Below, piece by piece: positions 6,090 to 7,353 of a stretch of DNA of 7,353 nt. Both the position numbers and the translations under genes were made by a program. The notes under the pieces were generated by a model. It saw only the letters and a list, made by a program, of their open reading frames with translations. It was not told the origin of the DNA and searched no databases. The stretch covers positions 1 through 7,353 of the forward strand of contig QGUS01000076.1 in assembly GCA_003242515.1 (NCBI GenBank). Reading direction: 5' to 3'. Each line of letters opens with the position of its first letter. The stretch's first letter is position 1. Origin of the DNA: Actinomycetota bacterium (GTDB lineage Bacteria > Actinomycetota > Acidimicrobiia > Spongiisociales > ZC4RG35).

Positions 6090-7353
6090 TCCATCTCGTC
6101 GTCCCGTCCGACGCCCGCGCCGCCCGCAACCTGGAGGCGGTGGCCCAGGCCCGGTACGGCGACGACCTCAGCCGGCTCACCCTCTACGGGATCGCACTCG
6201 ACCCGGCCTCGGAACGGGACCTCCAGGAGTTCGAGCACACCCCGGAGCCGCTGCTCGACTCATGGGTGGCGCACCGCAAGCTGATGGCCGCCACCTCTCC
6301 CGGCGACACGGTGGTGATGAGCGACTGGCGCGGCCTGGGTGGCGTCTTCGCCCTGACCCAGTGGTCGCTCCCGGAGGACCGGAGACGCACCGTGGTCACT
6401 GTGGCCGCCGACTCCGCCTGCCTCACGATGCTGCACGTGGCGGGCACCATCGACGACCTCCCGATGCCGCTGGCGTCACAGATCGACTGGGAGGTCACCC
6501 AGTACACCTGGTCCCACGAGGTCCTCACCCCCTCCCCGCTCGCCCTGGACCTCCTCGCCGGCATCGGCGTCGAGCACGGGTCCCTGGTGGCTCCGGAGCC
6601 GGAGGCGTCGTCCCCGGTGACGGGCTCGTCCCTCGTCTGGGCCCCGGACCCGGTGAGCCGCCGCAGCCGCACCGGCGACGTGCTCCGTGCGGTCACGAGC
6701 GTCCCCGGAGCACAGGCGGTGGTCTCCACCGTCGACGAGGATGACGGGGTGTGGACCGGGACGACCTGGGATGCGCTGCGTCACGTCCGGGCCGTGCTCG
6801 ACTCCCGGGTGAGCCGTGGCGACGCTCCGGACCGCCCGTCCGTGATCGTCATCGGCGACCCGTTCTCGGTCCCGGACCCGGAGGTCTCCCGGATGGTGGC
6901 CGAAGGTGTCCCGGTCGTGGTGCCCGCCGGCAGCGCCGCCGCCGAGCGCTGGCCCGGGGCGCCCGCCTGGAGCGACTCCGACGGCGTCGCCGCAGCGCTC
7001 CAGGGCGAGACGAAGGCGTCGCCCGCCCGGCAGGAGCGCCCGGCCTCACACCGGTCGCCGTCCCCGGGCCGGGCCTCGAGGATCTCGGTCGGCATCCCGG
7101 TGTTCCGGGACGTCAGGTTCCTCGCCGAGTGCCTGGACTCGGTGCTGGCTCAGGAGGCGGAACCCGCGGAGATCGTCATCGTCGACGACGGCTCCGAGTC
7201 GCCCGAGGTAGATTCGGCCCTGGAGGAGGCGGCGCGCCGCGACCCGAGGGTGAAGGTGATCCGGGCCGAGCACCGCGGGGTCTGCGTCGCCCGGAACGCG
7301 GCGCTGGAGGCCATGACCGGTGACGCGTTCCTGTTCGTCGACTCCGACGACGT
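6086..7353 (+). CDS. Fusion glycosyltransferase: degenerate GT4-like (GT-B) N-terminus plus GT2 domain, 3' end outside window
   Basis: An open frame starts at TTG 6086, in a TTGA overlap with the rmlD stop, and runs 422 codons to the right edge without a stop. AAGGGGG at 6070-6076, nine bases before, may be its ribosome site. Residues 333-422 are a standard GT2 beginning: ISVGIPVF (333-340), IVIVDDGS (363-370, Asp367/368), a VARNAALEAMTGD stretch, and the metal-binding DSDD at 419-422. The first 306 residues resemble the two Rossmann halves of a GT4 enzyme. GDTVVMSDWRGLGG (73-86) and HEVLTPSPLALDLLA (144-158) recall the acceptor half. MVAEGVPVVVPAGSAAAE (from 270) recalls the donor half, but its usual catalytic glutamate pattern is not evident. 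A Pro/Ser/Arg-rich linker (307-332) joins the parts. It probably assembles the glycan exported by Wzm-Wzt, perhaps adding rhamnose; donor and linkage are unknown. The GT2 call is firm; the N-terminal call is inference from pattern. Confidence -1.
   Translation, partial: MIHLVVPSDARAARNLEAVAQARYGDDLSRLTLYGIALDPASERDLQEFEHTPEPLLDSWVAHRKLMAATSPGDTVVMSDWRGLGGVFALTQWSLPEDRRRTVVTVAADSACLTMLHVAGTIDDLPMPLASQIDWEVTQYTWSHEVLTPSPLALDLLAGIGVEHGSLVAPEPEASSPVTGSSLVWAPDPVSRRSRTGDVLRAVTSVPGAQAVVSTVDEDDGVWTGTTWDALRHVRAVLDSRVSRGDAPDRPSVIVIGDPFSVPDPEVSRMVAEGVPVVVPAGSAAAERWPGAPAWSDSDGVAAALQGETKASPARQERPASHRSPSPGRASRISVGIPVFRDVRFLAECLDSVLAQEAEPAEIVIVDDGSESPEVDSALEEAARRDPRVKVIRAEHRGVCVARNAALEAMTGDAFLFVDSDD

Noticed and set aside
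5854..6744. Plus-strand open frame of 296 codons over the end of rmlD and the start of the last gene
   Set aside because: It is out of frame with both, Arg/Pro/Gly-rich, and has no recognisable motif; the frame starting at TTG 6086 carries the GT-like sequence and continues into the GT2 domain.

Overview
The window is a polysaccharide synthesis-and-export locus from a high-GC bacterium. GC content, frequent GTG/TTG starts and the general look of the proteins suggest an actinobacterium or similar lineage, but no rRNA or lineage marker is present, so this is inference. Hand counts of a few 60-base lines give about 58% GC for the leftward gene at the left edge and about 70% for the rightward genes.

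Layout. Positions 1-1171 (minus strand) hold most of a multi-spanning GT-C membrane glycosyltransferase of the GT39/ArnT-like (PMT_2) type; its 3' end lies outside the window. A 111-bp divergent intergenic region (1172-1282) separates it from a seven-gene block on the plus strand that runs without a gap to the right edge: ABC polysaccharide-export permease (Wzm, 1283-2113), its ATPase (Wzt, 2110-2844), then the complete dTDP-L-rhamnose pathway in the order rmlC (2841-3416), rmlB (3413-4381), rmlA (4378-5244), rmlD (5241/5244-6089), and finally a large glycosyltransferase (6086 to beyond 7353). In this last protein a degenerate GT-B/GT4-like region precedes a canonical GT2 domain.

How it works together. 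RmlA, RmlB, RmlC and RmlD convert glucose-1-phosphate and dTTP into dTDP-L-rhamnose. The last gene probably uses this or another nucleotide sugar to build a lipid-linked glycan in the cytoplasm. Wzm-Wzt would flip the finished glycan across the membrane. The divergent GT-C enzyme, if it belongs to the same system, would add a sugar on the outer face from a polyprenyl-phosphate donor. The polymer could be an O-antigen-like, teichoic-acid-like or arabinogalactan-like rhamnose-containing glycan; the window does not decide this.

All six gene junctions can be read as 4-bp start/stop overlaps (GTGA, GTGA, ATGA, ATGA, GTGA, TTGA), so the block is probably one translationally coupled operon. No tRNA, rRNA, CRISPR array, insertion sequence or clear terminator was seen. 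Most of the window is a well-known type of locus; the least ordinary item is the GT4-like/GT2 fusion at the right edge.
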